DNA from: Adiantum capillus-veneris
Taxonomy: Eukaryota > Streptophyta > Polypodiopsida > Polypodiales > Pteridaceae
Assembly: GCA_014529385.2 (NCBI GenBank)
Contig: CM043948.1
Location: forward strand, 82,197,760-82,261,759
Length of the DNA stretch: 64,000 nt
Direction of reading: 5' to 3'
The notes under the pieces were generated by a model. The model ran no database searches and was not told where the DNA came from. It was given only the letters and a program-made list of their open reading frames with translations. Both the position numbers and the translations under genes were made by a program. Of this stretch, positions 60,860 through 64,000 are shown one piece after another (the stretch's first letter is position 1; the number at the start of each line of letters is the position of its first letter).

Positions 60860-62161
60860 GATGGCAATAGCCTTATAGTCTCTTGTGACTACGACTATGA
60901 CTACATTATCTAGCCTTTATTTTTTCCTTTGCCTCTCAATGTATTTTGTATGGAGATAGCTTGGATGAGCTTGATCTCAATATTTACACATTTGTTTGAG
61001 GGGAGGTGTGTAGTGTCTCTTGTAGTAGAGATAGTTTGTCTTCTTTTGGATTGGGGATGGTCTCCTAGATTAGAGATGTTCTTTTGCTCTTGGATTGGAG
61101 TGTGTCAGTGATGTCAATTTTCATAGTTTAAACCCCAAGGGGAGGGTTGCTAGGGTTTTGGGCTTTAGCCTACGCTTGTGTTGAACAACCCTTTTCTACT
61201 AGGATGCATAGGTGGCATAGGACCATGTTGTAGCATATAGAAAATGCACCTAAGGGGTGTGGGTACCCATGGGTGTCATTACTAGAGAGTGTGGACTAGC
61301 CTAGAGATATTTAAGGGGCTCCTAAAGTGCCTTGAAAGGTCACCCAGGAGTTTGCAAGTTGGTTGGATTGATCTGGGGCCACTATGTGATGTCATGCATG
61401 ATGCCATATGCAAGATAAGATGCATACACCAACTCTATATAATGAGCATCTTTGTACATACTTCTGCTTAATTAATCAATCAAGTTTGTGTCTATATTCT
61501 ACCCTAGTTCAATGTGTGTACTCAAGTATTATTTACCATGCTAATGCCATGAATGGTTCTCTAATGTACCCCCCCTAAACCTATCATATGAAGCCAAAAT
61601 GAAGTTATGCTTCAATTACTAGCTCTCTAGAAATCTATACTTGTGTTGAAATCTTGAAGATGTTTTTTACTTACAACATGTTGGAGTTTTTGTAAGTAGG
61701 CTAGGTTCTATATCTAGAAATTCAAGAAAGTGAACGTGAACTAACTCACTTACTGCATGCTTGCACGACATACTTGACTAGAGATGGGGAGAGACTCTAC
61801 CTTTGAGGGAATCACCTATAGAAAATCATATCTGGAAGACCTCTATACATACATGCTATGAAGTCATAACATGATTCATTCCTCTTAAAAAACTTATCAA
61901 AATCTTTCCAAGAAATGTATAGAAAACCACTTTTGTAGATATAATCTACAAGGTTTATTAAAAAATTTCAAGTAAAATACCCCTTATTTTAAACTTATGC
62001 GATACACTTATATCTTTGAAGGTGAACCCTTGAAAAAAGGATAAGGAATCATGACCTAGAAGACCTAACTAGGGGTAGTTTTGGTTTGGGATTAGCATAT
62101 CCTAGGATAAAGCTTTGATACCAGGTGTTGAAGTCTAAGTAGGTATCCAAAAGTGGCATTC

Positions 62162-62211
<50 letters not shown>

Positions 62212-63123
62212 AGAGTAATCTTTAGTGAAGGTCAAATATAACCTATGGGACAAAACTAAACATGCTGCTTGCACTATGTTGAGATAATCAATGACTCTTG
62301 AACTTGAAGATTGTGGATATGTGTGGCAAGTGAAAATCCACGAAGTGGCTAGAAGTGAAAAGTATGTAGGGAGTGGTCCACACTAAACGTGCAAGGGAAG
62401 GAAGCTTGATTGAGATAAAAAATGACCACTCAAATAGGCATGATGCACAAACTCTTGAAGTTTCAAGGGGATTGTGTGCATACACAAGGGACTCTTCCCC
62501 AATGCCTCAACAATTGGTCTCCCATTGAAGGGAGTGGGAGCTAAGTTGGATCACCGCTATGGTGTGGATTTCCAGATAAGGGGATTGTGATACACTAGTG
62601 CCCCATTCATTGTAGGTTCATAAGATGCATTATGAAACAAGCACATTGGATTTCATCTTCCAAACCACTTCTTGATGTTGGAGCTTAATATTTTGTTTTT
62701 ATGACTCTTTTGAGCTTTTGTACTTGCCTATCATCCAATTCTAGGAAGCAAATGTGGAGAGCTTTGGTGCATCTTTATCATGTACTCCACAACTCCCTTG
62801 ATGCCCATAACCTCAATGGGAAGTGGTTCTTACTCAAAGAGAAGGAGCATGTAAGGTGTTTGTATATTCACCTCATCCTCCCTTGGAAAAACTTTGGGTG
62901 GTGCGCACGCGCGCGCGCGCATACACACACACACGTCCACACACACACAAATAAAAGCTAGTAGATAGGAAATGGGTAACTTAAAGCTTTGAATAGTTAT
63001 TATGAAAATGGCATTCATATTTCACTATTTCACTAGAAGAAATTTTTGATAATGCACTAGACTAATTTTTTAGGCTATGTTTGGTACATAAAAGGGATAG
63101 TTAGAAACTCTTGAAGGAAGTTG
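60860..63123. other. No gene recognised; (GA)n and (CG)n(CA)n arrays
   Basis: (GA)n at 62166-62208 and a compound (CG)n(CA)n at 62905-62950. Otherwise A/T-rich sequence, with short frames that resemble no known family. Confidence 0.6.
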
Positions 63124-63536
63124 TCAATTTATAGCATGGCAGTTTGTGCGGATTTGGCCAGAGGTTCCTGTGAGGGGGCTTATGTTACCCATTGATATCA
63201 TAGAAGTAGGGAAATTGGCAAAAAAGCCTCTACTACTTTGTGCATATTTTTGGACAATGGGGGTTGTAGAACTGTCATTTGAAGAGAATAACTCTTGGTC
63301 AGAGCCAAGGAGGCCTTTTTGGTTGACAAGGTTGTTAAAGTAGCAATTGTCAAATTGCGTAGCGGTTTGAAGATCTAATGGTGCCAAGTTATCATCGCTA
63401 CCATTAGAGGGGCAATTGCTTTGTAGTTGCTGGAGGTAAGTTGTGCTCAAAGTTGAATCTGGTTCCCCAGTACCATCGTTGTTATAGAGTCTTGCTCTAA
63501 AGTTGACACAACGTGCTTGACCAATAGTGTGAGCTC
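63124..63536 (-). CDS. Class III peroxidase, last exon (partial gene)
   Basis: Starts at a GT-AG acceptor (gatgcag, AG at 63537-63538) in phase 1 and ends at TGA 63124-63126. It encodes the C-terminal ~137 residues of a secretory plant peroxidase, which oxidises phenolics with H2O2 in the cell wall or apoplast. GAHTIGQARC holds the proximal haem-ligand His. Further on are DNCYFNNLVNQKGLLGSDQ and SGQIRTNCHAIN, all standard. Cysteines in QARC, SNCP and RTNC fit conserved disulphides. The frame is open. Intron placement before GAHTIG matches the conserved third intron of this family. Upstream exons (distal His, signal peptide) lie beyond 64000 or were not recognised, so whether the gene is intact cannot be judged. 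Confidence 0.9.
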
Positions 63537-64000
63537 CTGCATCATTAAAATAAAAATAATCAATAAAGTCCTATGTTGCATAAATTTTTTAATGGCATGA
63601 TGAATATTTTGTAGCGATCTAATTATCTTGAAAAAAATGATCACAACTTAATTTGTAAAGCTCTCGTGAAGTTGTAAGTGCAATAATCACTTGTGTTTCA
63701 CAATGCAACATATTATTGTCACCTTTGTTTTGTGAGATCTCTCATTACAACACCAAGGCTTCATCTTCTCAGAGCATTCATCCAATTAATCCTATTCATG
63801 GTGGAAAATGAAAAAGGAACATTTTATGCTAATAAAGAGCTTGGAGCCTTGGTCTTTTATAGCTCTTCCTATTGATATTAATTATTTTTTCTTTTGAATG
63901 CAAGTGCACCATATGCAAATGCATGTGCGTGCACGCGCGCGCCCACACCCAACTTTTATCAAAGAGAGGGACTCTTGTTACCTAAAATTTTAGGATCAAT
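63537..64000 (-). other. Peroxidase intron, open at window edge
   Basis: A/T-rich, ending with a (GC)-rich alternating run near 63930. A possible donor (TTTTAG then GTAACA) exists near 63980, but the residues before it do not read as the expected VALSG-type end of peroxidase exon 3, so I treat this stretch as intron. Confidence 0.5.

Noticed and set aside
63961-64000. Peroxidase exon 3 at the window edge
   Set aside because: A donor-like GTAACA exists, but the preceding codons do not resemble the conserved end of exon 3.

Overview
The window looks like nuclear DNA of a land plant with a large, repeat-rich genome. It holds short GT-AG introns (75-93 bp), plant-type Ty1/copia and Ty3/gypsy retrotransposons, an L1-like LINE, many (GA)n/(CT)n microsatellites, a proteasome assembly chaperone 1 gene and the last exon of a class III (plant secretory) peroxidase. 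A seed-free plant such as a fern is my best guess because of the unusual transposase-like family, but this is a weak inference. I see no rRNA, tRNA or CRISPR.

Layout. 1-5.7 kb: retroelement debris, with a minus-strand copia 3' end (carrying a hAT-like MITE in its LTR) and a plus-strand remnant rich in repeated W-[VIL]-P-K modules. 6.2-14.85 kb: a gene-bearing island unlike the rest. It has two plus-strand genes of unknown family (6482-7642, apparently intact once a 93-bp intron is removed; 8054-9635, broken), a pair of nested ~200-bp palindromes (9.8-10.5 kb), a minus-strand divergent histone H3 with a ~200-residue tail and one premature stop (10687-11583), and a minus-strand transposase-like pseudogene (11722-14658). 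This island is the part most likely to be undescribed; it may be one old DNA transposon carrying a histone H3 gene. 15-21.9 kb: mostly unrecognised sequence with microsatellites and a 365-bp TA-flanked MITE. 21913-22785: the clearest host gene, PAC1, ending in a HbYX-type tail.

23-60 kb: a retrotransposon nest. A gypsy remnant (25.9-29.6 kb) abuts a second gypsy remnant split by a complete copia element (30164-35324, TSD GACTC, LTRs identical apart from one indel, yet coding region broken). A copia element with local scrambling follows (37.3-42.0 kb). A short-LTR gypsy element on the minus strand (42878-53428) is split by an 8.9-kb element (44299-53197, TSD CTCCC) that has gag and protease but no reverse transcriptase or integrase. 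An L1-type LINE remnant (53.5-56.0 kb) and a copia gag remnant (60.1-60.9 kb) complete the nest. 63124-63536: peroxidase last exon.

How they relate: only PAC1, the gene at 6482-7642 and the peroxidase exon look potentially functional. Most element coding regions are broken by stops that single C-to-T or G-to-A transitions would explain. All calls come from reading translations and comparing segments by eye; no database search was run.
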